The translations under genes and the position numbers were made by a program. Source: Opisthorchis felineus (taxonomy: Eukaryota; Platyhelminthes; Trematoda; Opisthorchiida; Opisthorchiidae). Taken from it: a DNA stretch of 64,000 bases. The notes beneath the pieces were generated by a model. It was given only the letters and a program-made list of their open reading frames with translations. It ran no database searches and was not told the origin of the DNA. Positions 37,601 through 52,600 of this stretch are shown here, in pieces (the first letter of the stretch is position 1; each line of letters starts with the position of its first letter). Where the stretch lies: positions 622,848 through 686,847 of the forward strand of contig SJOL01001273.1 of assembly GCA_004794785.1 (NCBI GenBank). The letters run 5' to 3'.

Positions 37601-40600
37601 TACAGTCAGTAGATAAAAAGGGTAAACATGACCAAGCCAATCGGTCAAACGGGTTTCTATAACAAAACTAGCGCGTTCAAGGTGAGGATATTTTTGACTT
37701 TATTCCAAAAGAAATTGAACGAGAAACCTAACGATGGTATTGGATACTTCAAATTGGTGCAGGTTACCATTCCCTAACGCCACCGTCGATGGACAGAAAC
37801 TGACAGCCGGGAACAGTAAGCAATGGCACGTATGTGATGCTGAGCGACTAAAATTGAATTTACCAGTATGGATTTCGAAAATTCATTTTAATCGGGATTT
37901 CAGCCTACAAACGTTGCGAAGCCGGGGAAAACAGCACGGTGGTTGGGGCTCAAGAGTACATGCCTAACGAATCTCTATATGGCTTCAAACCGCGACTTCC
38001 GGCAAGTAGTTGACGACCACACCATTCGGCCACGAATGACTAATCAACACTGTGATAAACCTACAGATACACAAGGTAGAATAAATTTCCTCATAACATC
38101 ACCAACTCGAACGTATTCCACTCAGAAGGGAAAACATCTCGAGTTGTATTAGCCTTAAAACTATGAAACCAAAACCTGGGAAGCTAATCAGAGCGTGACC
38201 ACATGGTGTGAACTGGGTTTCTGAAGGAGTAGTGGCACTATATCCTGTTTAAATTCGAGTAAGTCACACTGGTGACCAGTCACTCGTGGAAGTCTTCAAC
38301 CACTAGTTCAGATGTCGTGGGTTCGAATCACCCAAGAGACTTGTGAGTAGCGCACTGATGAAGACGGTCCACAATGAGCAAACAGCTATACACCACTTCT
38401 CGGCTGTTCAGCACAGACTGATCCCACCTTGAGGACCTTCTATTGAAATAACAAAAGTCCTCACACTAACACTGAACACTTTATTGCACACATCACAGAC
38501 TATCAACTCAACAAGGGTTATGTTTGGTTATGGTCCAGTTAATTCCTCATCAGTCTAGCAACCCAAAGGTGCGAGTCGAGAGCAACACGAAGCAAGGCAG
38601 ATGATCTGGAGATAATTGAGTAATTACCGAGTGACCACAAACACGGCGTGATGACATTTACGGGTCACAACTATCAGCAACAGCAGGAACGGTAAGGTAC
38701 ATAGAGAACAACATAAAGCTTAGATTCTCCAACCCTAGGTTTCAATGTGTTGCTAACTATTCCGTTGCCAACATTGGTTATCTAACTATAGAGTATCCGA
38801 TGCTATGGTCAACTTTGCTCACACTGGAACAGTTGTGCGGCAGCACCATAAAGATGCAAGGCACACCCCAAATGGGCTGGCGACAGGAGTGAGGTCAATG
38901 TATTTGACTTAATTTGCTGGTATCTGGGCTAAGTATCGTCTGCATATTATAGGTACTGAAAGTGTAGCTCAAAGCTGGGAATAATAGATATGTGGTAGGT
39001 ATGTCCTGTAACCAGTTCGCTTGGTGAGTTAAATAGCAATGGTAAACTATAACCCGGACAAACATCCTGTTGGACACTGAAATCACATACATCAACGGGT
39101 CAAGCCTCAGGGATCAATGTCCCGCAAGAAACAAACACTATCCCTTTACCATAAGTATGGAACCACAGAACAGTGTAGTTGACCTATTTCGATGCAGCCC
39201 GCGGCCTAATTAGTGCTATATGGGTAAAAAAAGTGTCAAACAGACTACAAGGAAGTTAACAATGTAGCCGATGTTCCTATTTTTTCTATATAAAAAACGT
39301 GATCACACATCGAAGTGTCTGCATTGCAAAACACTCACTTAGACAAGATTCTCAAAAACTGACAATAACACGTGGCATCGGCCAGAATCCATAATTTAAC
39401 GTGTTGGAGAATCGGGAGGTTTTATATCACCTCATTGAAAACTAACCTGCTTGAGAAAAGCCTCCAGCATATCAAAACTCCCAGAGCGCAAGACGGAGAT
39501 GACTCCGCTCAGGTTCGTGATACGACGATCCAACAGTTTCGAAGCGATTGTATTCGATGATGGAATCGGAGTGAACCATAGGTTGTGGAATAATTCGATG
39601 ACGAGTTTCTGAACATAGTGAGTGATATGACACGCATGATACAGTTTACAGAAAAGTTAGTGAGAAAAGTTGACCAGCTGTTTTCGAATAATAACGGTAC
39701 ACAGGAGCAGCTAAATAAGTGAAAGTCATTAACGGTTGCGGAGAAGCGATATCATCGACAAGTGAATGCGTGGAAATGAAAAACATAAGCAGTGCCGCGG
39801 ATCGCGACACTACGGCGGATCGTCCTCGATTTTATTCCTTCGGATACTGCATCTTAGGGGAATTTAACGACCGCGGCAGGTGAGCTGTTCGTACAGGTGC
39901 TGCATATTCAAAGCCTGTTGAAATGCGGAAGAACTTCAAAAGGACTAGCCTCTACTGTGAGATCAGGTAGCAAAAAGAGATGGTCTAATCGAGGAATTCG
40001 TCCGTATTCTAAAGAAGCTTGTTCCACGTTCGTCCAAAGTAACCGGTATATCAACACATAAATCCAACCATGTGTGGAATTGATTACCACGTATTACATT
40101 GCCTCGGAAAAAGAGCTTTAGAGGGCGAATTGCGGGTTATTTACTCCCAGCTCCAAGACAGATCACTCAGTAAGAAAACTGTCTATGTTCTACATGGACT
40201 CATATCCAAAAACAAGTGAGGCACCTTGAGAAACACCTGTATTGAACTGGCGCAGTTGGTCACATAATAGTAAAAGGCTAAAGAGCCAGGGTGGATCAAT
40301 CAATCGATTTATCAAAGAAAAGTTTCACGAGTGACGACGCATTGGTTTGACTTTATTGGAGCTACAGGGGTTTGAACTTAATGAAAGTAAAGCTTGACTT
40401 AGAACGCACTATTGGAAACACTCAAGTAGGGATACCTTCGTTAAATTGGTGCAGAAAGCACTGATGGGCGTTACTACATATTGTCGCCGAGAGGAACTGC
40501 ATTTGCGGAAACGTCTGGTATCGCTCGAAATCGCGGAATGTTTGTTAAAGTGAGGTAAATACATAATGGGATCTAAAATCGACAACTACAACCTTAAATC

Positions 40601-43600
40601 AAATGTAGGATTTAGCGTACTGTCACTCCTATGCTCGCAACTCAATCACTGAACGCCTACAGAATGCGCTACTCTCTGGACTGAGGGCTGATAAGTGACT
40701 TGGGGAGTCAAACCGTCACAGTCTCGGGTTCAGTCCCATAAAGGTGGACAATCAATCATTTTATCAGCTATAATCCGTGTACCAAAGGCACAATGGTTCC
40801 AGCTGCTTCAGTTTCGATCACCGGAAAGTGGGAAAGAGCGGGAGATACGGCCAAGCATTGGCGAATTCAGTTAGTTCAGGAATTAGACAGCTACGCATTG
40901 AAGGTGATAGCTTTGATGCACGAGCACCACTGACTGCGCGACTGGACAATCTCCATAAAACAATTCGCCCTACTCAGCAGCGGTAAACTAGGTAATTAAT
41001 TATGTAGGTAAGTAACGTAAACTGAAGCATGCTAGTTCTGCATATTTAGTCAGTTTCCTTGCTGTGTATCAAGGCAGGCACACAAACGACTGATGGAGAA
41101 AAAGTGTAGAGAGATCCGCTAGAGGCTTAATGTCATCTGCCTGTCAGCCACTGAGGGAATTCAGGTCATTGCGAAAGCTGTGAGAGCCACGCCCGAAACA
41201 GTTAGTGTCATCTGGAGATCAGTGTGGTATTCCACGGTCATTGTCGTCAATTCTGACAAAAGACACGGTTTGAAAACAAGCTAAAAACAGTAAAAACGGC
41301 TCCACGTAGCACCATACGGGATAAGATTCACTGCAAACACGATTATGAACGTCCCGATGGACATGAACAAAAAACACTTATATGAGCATAAATCACCGAT
41401 TGAATTTAGCGATGGTCAAACCCAAATGGTCCCCTTTTAGCAACCTGTTGGTGAATTAAGCACGATAGCTAGTGGCTCAGTGATTACAACGAGAATTTTA
41501 TGACCGGAAGGTCCGTGGTTCGAACCCGACCTCTGCATCTCGACTTCTCCTGTCTAGGCTTGGACAAGTTGGCAGTATCCCAGCCCTGGTGCTTCCTTCG
41601 GGTGGCATGGCAGCTAGGCACCGAAAAGTCGTTACAGCTGAACGATTATTTTTATTTAGTTAGATAATGTCAAAATTCATAAACAATATGATAACGATCA
41701 CATAACTACTATCAAGGAATATAAAATAAGGATGAAAGGAGCGCAGTTAGTCCAAGTTGCCCCATTAATAAGTCAACAAAAATGACTACGAAAAACATTT
41801 CACTAACCTGGATAGACTCCTCATCGTCGTGAAGCCGACGAATTAGTTTCAGGCACATTTCTACACCATGTTGTCGAGTTAACAAAAGACCTTCCTTGTA
41901 GCGGGCCCGACGGGGGGCAGAATGAGACCCTTCACCACTCCAATTAACGGTTAGTAGATCACGAAAACAACGAATCGCGCGCTTTCGTACACTAACACCC
42001 TTGTCCAGCACACGTTCAGCCAACATAGGATAGTATTCGGACAGCAGCCTAGGTCGGGCAATTAATAGCCGACTGACTAGGTCAACAGCTGCTTCTCGAA
42101 CTGCGGTAGAGTTGTCCAGCAGACGCGCGTGCACTAAACGAGGTAAATCTCGGAGCCATGCAGGCACTCGCGAGACGTTGTCACAGACCTCACTGGGTAG
42201 TTTAGCCGCTGGACCGGCGAAGAGATTCGGGTCCAGTTCAACAGTGGACGCTAAGCATCGTAGAGCCTTGGTGCGTAAAGGTACGGAAGGTTCACCAACA
42301 AGCTGAAACAAGAGAAGCAGATCGATGAGGATTTCTACCATCAATACCACTCATTGTGTAAAGTACGTTCGCGACAAACAGTTGCATGACGCTTAGGCAG
42401 AGTTGAATAGTGAAAATAAGCAAAGTCACGCTCAGCAGTTAATAATCATCGTATCAATTTAACCAAAGTTCTTGTTATACCTTGAGATAAGCCTAAATGG
42501 ATATGCACACTATCGTAGTACCTTCTACAAACAAAAGTGGACAGACACAAAAGCACAATCTTAAGCGTAATACACCGATTTAGAGAGCCGAAGGGTAGTC
42601 CAAGCTCGGTTCGATAACAATCAGCAGCCACAAAGACCCCAGTGAATAAAAGTCACATGGCGGACCCACACAGGATTTGCACAGACCTCAGGTACTTCCT
42701 GATTACTGAGTTCAGGAAAGGTTGTCGTAAAGTCATCTAGAATCATTGATGAGACATTCCACTGATAACTATGGCATCTCCAGTGCATTCCAAAACGAAG
42801 TGCAGCAACCCATCCAGAGTGGCCGCCGGGACAAAGGACATTTAACCTCCCTTCAGAAGAATCACCCTTGCGGACTCCTAGGGTGACTTCGTTGGAAGGG
42901 GACACGAGTAAACGAGTGAATATATGACCGAAAGACTTGGAATGAAGAACCATAACATAATATAAGCCGACTAAAGTTCGTACATAGGTATCCGGATGAG
43001 AACAATAGGCTGTTCCACCGTAAAGCTGTCAACGAGAGAACTTTAGACCACAATGCACGTGACTGTATGATTTGGTCAACCATATCTGTCGGTGATATTA
43101 CCTACCTCACCGAGGGGATGAGGCAGCAATCCTGAACCCGAGTGAGTTTACCTGCTAGGGTTTTCACTCTTCATCACCAGGTCACTGACTTCCCACCTAC
43201 CAGTCGTTTCCACGGCTGGGCAAAGATATCTCTTCGAAAATGCAAGAGGCCCCGACCTATCCAGAGGTACGTAACCTCAATGAACCGGATTAAGAAAACT
43301 CACCCGACAGATGATACCAAACAGTTTATCGAATCCTGGAGAAATTGGATGTGCCAACTGCAGTTTCCGAGCAGACCAGTGAACATGGGCGGACAGACGA
43401 AGACGATACTGCGAATTCAGATGGCGGGTATGTGCATGGTAGACAAACCGCTGTGCAGACGCATTCGGTGCCAGTATAGAACCTCCAAAGGTAACAGTTC
43501 TGTTTGGGGTTGAACAACCTCCACTGCGATAGCCACCAGTCCCAGAACGACTGTTGGGACGGCCGCCATATGTCGGGCTGCTTAGTGAGCTGCTTCCAAC

Positions 43601-46600
43601 AACTGCGCTGCCTGAGTGTCGGGATCCTGTAAGCCATGGAATCGAATTTGGAGCGGTGTGATGAGTCATCGCCAACTCAGATAATAACTGGTGTCGAATC
43701 TGTTCGAGTTCCCGTACATTCTTTGTCACCGAACGAGAGTTTACGGAGTCAGGAGGTGGTTTGCTCGCATTGCCTGCGACGTCGCCAAGCTCGCGAGTGC
43801 ATTCAGATAGCCAAGACGCGAGATAGAACCGTTGAGCTGTCTGCAATTTCATCAAAAATCACACGAAACTACTCAGCTATAGGGCCTGTTCGGTAAACAG
43901 ATGCCACGCAACTTTTAGGAAGCATGAAAACCAAGAGCCAACAGTCAGCCTTAGACCAAGACAAGCAAATGATTAGTGAAAGCCAGCGTCTGCCGGCCAC
44001 TGGACTAAAGTTTAACTGTCCGCTTTCGGTCTTCCTTGGAAGCATGTCAGTGACGCTATTCACATGCAGATTTCAGAGGATTCAACAGCATAAAAACAGA
44101 GCTACTGCGTCAGTAATGCTTCACAATACTCAGCTTGCTTGTAAGTAAAAACAATCCCCAATAAAGAAATGAATTACACAGCTACATACCAGGATGAGAA
44201 AGTCGGCATACTCCAATCGTACCCACTTCATTATTTCGTCGTGCAGTTGACGCAGTTGCGTTCCTGTAACACTAACCAGACTGTCTATATTAGACGGAGT
44301 TACTCCGGGCTCAAGAAACCAATGATGCATCACAGACATGGGGGACGAAAGAAATCCGACAAGCTGTGTTTGTGCAACAGCATCAGCAATACGGGAGTCA
44401 GGTTCCCCGGCTACAGAATTTCCATCAACATGGTGGTCCGGGAGGCCATCTTTGTAACTACGGCCAAAGCCGAAGGAAGAAGTGGGGAAATTTCGCTTCA
44501 ATCCGATCGCGAGAGTAGTCAAAGTATCCAAATAAATCAGCTTCGAGGTTAGATCTGAGTTGCGCGACGCACCTGCCGAACAGTTACTAGAGCTGTTTTG
44601 GCCAAGATGTTGCACGAGAAGACTGCTGAGAACGCTGATGAGTGTCGGAGCCACAGGCCATTCTATTACAGCCGACATCGCAACCTCCATCAAATCGCAA
44701 GTTACCGTTTCAAGCACCGGTCGCAAGTCAAGTTCAGTCCGTGAACAAACGCTGAAAGAGGTGATAATGTAGTGAATATTCAAAACCTCGAAAAAAACTG
44801 AGCATACTGATCAGCCAAAAACTCCTAGGTTATCGAACGAACACTGAATGGAAAGAAAATGCGGAACAAGAGGAAAAGGCTGCCCCTAAAAGAAACCAAA
44901 ACTTTTTACGGAAATGTCCAATCCGTTGATAATAGATAAATGATGCACGATACCGAATGAAGAAAAGGATCTTTAGAGTCTTTACATCTGAAACAATGAA
45001 AATAGTCCACTCCACTCAGTTTCCACGAATTGAACTGCCCATAAACACATTGCGCATTTTCGGATTCGTGAAACTGGTTCGCGTACAATGATAGTTAGGT
45101 GGTCGGACAATACAAAAACGGTCAATTCAATGACGCTGTCTTCACAGCATATTATGCTGCCTCGGATTGTATTCCCAAGACGACGACCAGCATTAACATG
45201 TGTGGGATCGAAGCGCTTACAACGATTAAATAACCCAAACATTGACACGATTCTCCAAGGTGATAAAACTACGCCCTACTGAATCATGTCACCCGTTCTA
45301 CCAGGTATGTCTTCGTAGTTCCTTCCGCTGGGTTGCAGAGCCAGGACAGGAAAGAATGTCAATATGCAGAAAACGAATCCACCAAAATATGCTTTAAAGG
45401 ATTAAACCTACTTCGACACTGCTGAAAAAGACGTGCACCGTGGGATAAACATGGGCGTGGCCTAAAACTGGTATAACAATCACATGGTATGGTGCAACGA
45501 AAGGACCAATGTAACAAAGACGTCAATACGGTGACAGCCTAACAGAAGAAAACACAGCTGCACACCGGATATGTTGTAAAACGGCGTGAAGTTAAATCAA
45601 AGTACTCAGAACGCACCGGAAAGCGGAAAAATTACCTACCGTTTCAGTAAGCCAGAGAAGAGGTATTGAGCGTGCCGCATACACGTGCTGTAGCTGAGTA
45701 GGACTTGTTTCTCATCCTTACAGAATTGACTATTTTCTCCAACTACCTGATGATCAGATGATGAACAGACCGACAACCTGCGTGTTGCACTTGTACTTGA
45801 ACCACCACCGCCTCCACTAGTTGAGCTTGTCGGCGGCGAACCAGGTGCTTGTATCAGACTTTGGGTGAGGGATAGAAATAGTGCCGTTAGGGCATGTACG
45901 CGGAGGAATTTCCGATCGTTCACAGAACTCTCCCCTGTCCCGTTTGTTGAGGAAGCAGAATTCTTGGAGTTTTTCGAAACCATGTAAAACCACTTTGACG
46001 ATAGCAATCTGGAGACAGAATTCAAATGGGAATAAATGACCGAATCTAACCTATTCTGCGGTTCTGAATTACCTCTTCTTGGTAAGACCACATATGAAAG
46101 TAAATGGTGAGGTTGGCTATCCCAAAAAAGCAATCCTTGTGTCTGGTAAAAAAACTGTGGTCAAACTGTTGATGCGGCTTCTGAAGGGATTTTAGAGTGT
46201 ATGCCGACTGACGGATAAAGTGGGTCGGCCCTTCTTAGGTAAATATTGGAGAGCGCGTAAGTGTCTTGGAGAGAACAATTCCAATTCCAGCTTATCATGG
46301 ATGATCGGGGCCTACGAATAATTAGTCGACAAAACGAAGTGAGAGCTTCTACCCAACAAGCAGTAGAGGCTGATAGTGGGTCTTCCGTAATCGTATCAAT
46401 GACGAAGTTGAAGAGGAAAGGTGAAAGACGACAGCCTTGTCTGACACCACCTGATGTGGTGAATTCAGGCAAGAGCTTACCGTAGACCGTTACGCAACCG
46501 CGGGAGTTGGCGTGCAGAGCCTTAAGGGGAGTCAAGAATTTATGGAGGACAACTTCGTTCCATAGACACGGTAATGGTGCTTGACGGTCCACAGAGTCAA

Positions 46601-49600
46601 AGGCACCTTTCAAGTCAGGGAAGACGACCAATGTTGGTTGCTGGAAGCAGTGTCCTTGTTCAAGAATGTGTCGGTGTGAAAATGTGATCGATACACGATC
46701 TTGCAGCATGGAACCCAGCTTAGTTTGCTCGGATCTGCCTCTTCCTGTGTTCAGTCAACCGCCGAAGGATAAGACCAGAGCGCATCTCCGACGCCATAGC
46801 TACCACGCTGACACAGTTGGTGGCCGCCAAGTGACGCGGTGCTAACATTTATGCTGAAAGTTCGTACTGGCTAGAAACAGTTCATGATCAGCACACGACT
46901 GGGGGAGTCGTCCTCTGTTGTGTGTTCTACGAGCACCGACTCCGAATCGGCCGGCCGAATGTGATTCCAAGGAGCTCAGACGACCGATTTGGGCATTCAT
47001 ATCGCTTGACGAATGAGCCCAGATAACTCTCGATAGAAAGTATCCTTCTCAGAGTCAGAACTGCAGTCTGTTGGGGCATACGCCGACGCTACGAACAGGT
47101 ACCTCTTTTAATGTCGGGAGGCATTGAGCTTGGTTGAGCTAGATAACCGTGCGGCGCAAAGACCACTGTTCACTGGGACTCAGTCCAGCCAAGCGGGTTC
47201 GACTCTGAAGCCGAGTGCAATTCCCACGCCATATATTCCGTGAGTCATCGCTTCACCGGATACACGGAGTGAAACGTGAAAGAGCTGAGCTCGTCCTTGG
47301 CGTTCTGAGATGCATGACCACGATTCGGTCTTGTATGCATGTGTCAGAGACACAGCATACATCAATTTTAGGGGAGTATAAGGTCTCAGCGAGCATTGGC
47401 TGTTTGCCAATTTGGCACAGAGTGCGGATGTTAAAGGCTTCTATGTAGAAAGGATCTCGCGGATTTAGCATGGTGTTGTTTTGTTTATTGTTGATAGGCA
47501 GCGGGGTCGAATAACTAACAGTCAAATGACCCAGCAACGTTTGCCTGTGTGGTGGAAAGGGGTTGGGAAGGGACATCGGTGGGCAAACAACTGTGCGGGT
47601 GAATGATACCTTCCGGTCGCCCAGGCCGAAAAAGAAAGTTTGGTTGAGGTACCCAACTTGGGTCTCTGACTCAAAAGTTTGACCCTCGAGGCAGCGGACA
47701 GTAGGGTTTTCTTTGGGGACCGTGCCTGGAACCCGTGACTCAATAGTCTGGCCTGGTCGGCAGCAGGAGGCTGACCGAACCTAAGGGCGTAGGGCGTAAG
47801 GCATTACTGTCTCACTCCTGATGTGGCTGCGCACAGCAGGTGCCTTTTGAGCAGCACCTGACTCTTTGGTTTTAAAAGTATTTTGACCGTACTGAATAAT
47901 GTGCCGGCAGTCACGGTCAACCGTTGGGCGATCGGAGCGTGCGGTTTTAGGTTCGATCTTACCTAACCCGATCAATCTTTGCTGCTCAGCTAAGTTCATT
48001 CCGATTCTTTTGTCCAACCTCTTCCACTCACGAAAGTTGGGGAACGAGCTTATAGGGATGGACGGAGGGACGATGTCAAGCGGATATGAACATTGATTAA
48101 TCTTGAGGCTGAACGTTTAACTCGCCTTTATATCAAAGCCCTCTTCGGAAAAAAAAACTGCTGTGAAATGTGGCGTGTCCTGAACCGACTCTGTGGCAGC
48201 GGGACATGCGCGAGCATTAAAATCGAGAAACTCAATCAGGAGTTCCCTGGCAAGTCGCCTTCTATGAATCACCCAGACATCCTTGGTCTACTCGGTCGAT
48301 GGTTATCCTAGCTGGTGAGATTCATAAAGGTAGTACAACCCAAACTCCACTAAAGCTGTGATTACGATATGTTGTCCCCAGTGGAACTGAAAGAATATGC
48401 AGCCCTTCGCTATAAGCTTGCTGATTTTTTTCCGACTAATTCATGTCAGATATCTAATTGTTGGAGGTCAGCCCGTACAGGCTATCTTCCTAAAAAAGAA
48501 GGCATCCTAAACTGCGCTCCATCGATTGCAAAAACACCATTGAGAAGGGTGGAGACAACAACGGATCTGGACAAACTCCAGCTCGCTTAAACACTCGCGC
48601 TCTAAGCTTGTTATACTTGTTATAAATTTCGTGGTTTCATCGCCACACATCCCTGGTCACGCCGGAATTGCGACTCCATGCACCAGGCGTTCTTCTCATC
48701 GCTCTTTAGGTGTATGTAAAGTTATGACGTCTGAACAGGCAAATAGGTCCGCAATGCTTGCACGATGATTTGCCAGAAACCTCGAAGGGTCAACCAGTAA
48801 TTGTGTTGGTTGAACCTATCAATTAGATCACCTGTTAGGACGTTTCAGATAGGTGTCAATCATTCAGCAATGGCACCCTTTCCGTGCACAACGGTCGTGT
48901 AGCTCGAAGGAAGCACTCGAGGACGCTCACACACCGCCATACGTATCCACCTGAACTTCACAGCCTATTGACCACAGCTCTGTCTAGCGGAATAACAAAT
49001 GATACCTGTTAGTACCCCTTGTATGATTTCTACAATGGGCCACACCTTGATATCGTCCAGTTACGCAGACCTACTTATTCATTCAAGCCACATAGACTTA
49101 CCAGTTCAACGTCAAAAAAATCCCCTTCTTCTATGGTAAAATAGAACTCCAGCACGTCTCAAGCGTCTGCGCTGTCACCTAACCGGGAAATCCTACAAGG
49201 CGATTCAATCGACCGACAGAGAACAGTTACGATGTCATCACTCGAAGCATCAGACAACACTTCGCTCAGGAGGTAAGTGTTCACCTGGTCTGGAGAGGGC
49301 TGTTAAACTACGCTCATTTAAGGTACAGAGTTCAAATAGCTGTACGCCGTACTGTCATGTAGTTCGTGTACAATACTTCCTATGGTTAGTGTACTAAGGA
49401 TAGAGGAATCGTTCTAGAGAGAATGACGTGCATAATAATAGCAATAATAGTGACAAAAATATATAATAAGAATAACAGCTCCATGAGTCTCGCAAATTCT
49501 CAAGTGACATTCTGAATAACAGCGTCGCCTAGTAGCCTCTCCTTTTGCAGACACATTGCCAGTCGCAAAAGACCTAGAAGGCCTAAATTCCTTTGAATAT

Positions 49601-52600
49601 CCTGTTCGGAAAGAAGGGAAAAACAACATAGCCGAGATGTTATCAGAAGCCATTTGGGAGTAACCAGCGGTTTCCAGTTGACCTCCCTCAAGTTGGTATT
49701 CATTAGCATTTCTAGTATTCATATCACGAACTGAAAGATGATAAACGTCATGTCCCACGTAGCCGGATACCAGAACACGCAGCTCGTTCATCTACTTTGA
49801 ATGTAACTTGACAATACTAGCCGCACGGTTCACCGTATCGCTGAGCTCTAACGGGATATTTTATCGTTGGCCGGTACACTTTGTCTGAGGCAGTCAACAA
49901 CCTTTCTACTACCCAGATCGTCACACTAAGAAATAAACCAGGATGAATTCAAATCCTCACCATAACCCGATAAAACCTAAACTGCTAACAAGCCCTCGTT
50001 CGTTGTGGACAAAAGGGTGACAGGTTCAGTCGCATAGGATGAAAGTATCCACCGCACTTACGAACCGCTATAGAAGGGTGAAAACTACGTGTCAAAAGTA
50101 AATACCAACCCGGACACTCGTGCTAGCTCAATCCCCGAATAGAAAGCTGAACCAGTCAATCCTAAAGAAAGGACCTAATCGCCACAAAAGACACTTCTAC
50201 ATACAACACAAATCCCTGTTGAGAACAACCTGGACAGTATTCCTATCCATATATAACAGTGAAAACAAGAGTAACTAACCGGAAGGTTCTTGCAGTGGCT
50301 CGGTCATTGCTTGTAGGCGAATGCGTAGAATCCAAGGGTTCGTTGGCGGTCTCACCTGATGACAATGGAGAGACATTCAGCAGGGTAGAAAAAATTTCAT
50401 CAACAATCAATTTACAGTGAGATTCATATTGGCTATACAATCCCGACAAGAGAGCGAGCGATGCGCGTTGCAAATGATTGGGCCAAACAAGCAACCATAG
50501 TCGAGAAGCACCAGCAGTCGGTCCATTCCTATTTTGGTTAGAAGACTTGGAGTCTGTAGCAGCAGCAGAAGCAACCACCAGCATTCGCTTGAACATCTGA
50601 GCTGACAATCGTTTTGGATCACGATCGACTGACTGTCCAGTTTTGAGGCAATGTAAAGGGATCGCTAAAGAGAGGCCCGTCAGACGAATTACCAGGTTAT
50701 CTGTGAACCGGCCAGGTTGGAAACGTACAAGACAGCTCAACACAGCTAGAATCTGACTGACTCTATAGCCAATACACTCTACAGTGAAGTTCCACAGGGT
50801 TTTCGACGAGAGTCCGGATGTTCGATCAGCTGGGCGATCCATGCCAGACAATGCTGAGAAGGAAAAAGATAGACAGAATCCAAAGTTGTGCATGATAGAT
50901 AACCACTGGATGAAAACAATGGACGAGGAAAATTAACTTGTGTTTATATCATCCTCCACCGTGGGAAAAATGATTCAGAGAAGGTACTTTAAAGACTGTT
51001 TCTATGACTGACAGTAAATATGAGTACTTTGTGTGTTCATGAGGATTTCCTTAGGACATGCTAGAATGAAGAAAAACTATCACATTTTTAGACAACAGAG
51101 TAAAAGATACGGCAAAATAAGGTCTATAGAATGTATGCTTTGAATTGTTGGATGTTAGAAACGTGCCACTCAATCAAGAAATCATTCAACTATCACACCC
51201 TTTCGGTGCCATGCAACCAGAAGGAAGCACGATGGCTAGATACTGCCACGTTGTCCAAGTCCAGACAGGAGCAGTCGAGATGTCGAGTTTGGGTTCGAAC
51301 CACTAAAATTCCATTCAGTAAGTCCACAACCTAACCACTGAGCTATCTGGACAGTGGGAATATTTGACCATTAAATGCATTTATTGGTTTTTGTTCTATC
51401 AGCAGAGTTCAGTAATTGGTTCGAAAACATTTTGCCACCATTCGAAGAAGCACGCGTGCACTGACAACACTTGTCAGAACGTTTGAGAACGAACTGCCAG
51501 GTTCACCAAGCAGATTGACGAGTAATGGTTGGATGGTTCTCATCGAAACCAAAAAAAAAACTGTGAAAATACCCCTAGAAGAGAGTGGCGGGTCATAAAA
51601 GGACTACCATAGCGGGACTTTCTGGTCAGAAATTAGCCATTGTCGATAAACGCCGAAGGATAATTCATTCCAATCTTTTGTTTTATGTTGTACGAAGAGC
51701 TATAATCTAAGCGCTTCAAGCCCCCCTTGAGGATGCTACCCAATCTGAAGTTCGACCACAAGTAATGTGTGAACATCAGGTCCACATGGCTCAAAAACCA
51801 TGTAACACGGGGTTAAAACCCAACTTATGTAAGTAATCACCACGGTTGTGTACCCAAAGCCCCATTAACAAATTGGACTCATTAAGGAAGTCCGCAGCCG
51901 GCAAATTCACTACATGGAATTTTGCGAGGGTCCAATTTTCACTGGTGCATGGACATGAACTGGCCTATTGATAAGTACCTACAAAAAACACACAGTCAAA
52001 CATCAAGGAATAGCCGCGAGGTTCGACTGCACTTGAGCATCACACACAAAATATCCTATAAAAGTGGTATGACCTTACCGGGAAGTTTACACACAACGCC
52101 GTCCAAAACATGTCTAACAATCGACACAATGCCATCAACAAGGTCTTCCATTAGCAATGGACGGGGCATGTCCGGAGCAGCAATGACGTTCAGAGCGATT
52201 CGCGCCGAATCCAGACCGACCAACACAGCTGACCATTCGGGGTTGGACCACAGCACCGACTCCGATATTTGGTCAGCTAGAGTTCTTCGACCACTTTCAT
52301 ACCGCTGTCTGTTTCGCCCCTCCAGGTAAAGAATCACCTCGTCCTGGAGAAAAAACAGCACAGTAGTGGAGGACAAATGGGGCAATTACCTGATGGAAGT
52401 TAGTTAAGAACTCTATTGAACGCAGTGCATGTAGTTCAGCCTAGTTTCTGAACCCGCGAACTGTCAGTGGCTTTTTAGAAGGTAAGCTCAAACAGACATT
52501 TAATGCTCAAGCAAAGGTTCGTACACGAAAACTGTGTAATTCGCCACCTTTATGCCGAAAAATACGTTTTTCATATTTACTAGAAAAATTACACCAATAC

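Larger units (their letters stand above)
46009..50279 (-). other. Intron 6 (4271 nt), hosts a degenerate LINE
   Basis: Holds a same-strand LINE relic at about 46160-47760, a possible second LINE fragment on the plus strand (48090-48310) and a truncated SINE (48859-48925). Sequence between 48930 and 50279 shows no recognisable feature. Confidence 0.8.

Noticed and set aside
40678..40760. B-box-like GGGTTCAGTCCC as a SINE or tRNA
   Set aside because: No A box or second copy was found.
44169..44552. 127-codon plus-strand open frame
   Set aside because: Antisense of exon 8, whose reading is secured by strong similarity to human NIPBL.
47781..48017. Open frame upstream of the LINE (minus strand) as LINE ORF1
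   Set aside because: No recognisable ORF1 motif (zinc knuckle, coiled coil), so the element boundary was not extended.
51922..52329. 135-codon plus-strand open frame
   Set aside because: Antisense of exon 5; no family resemblance.
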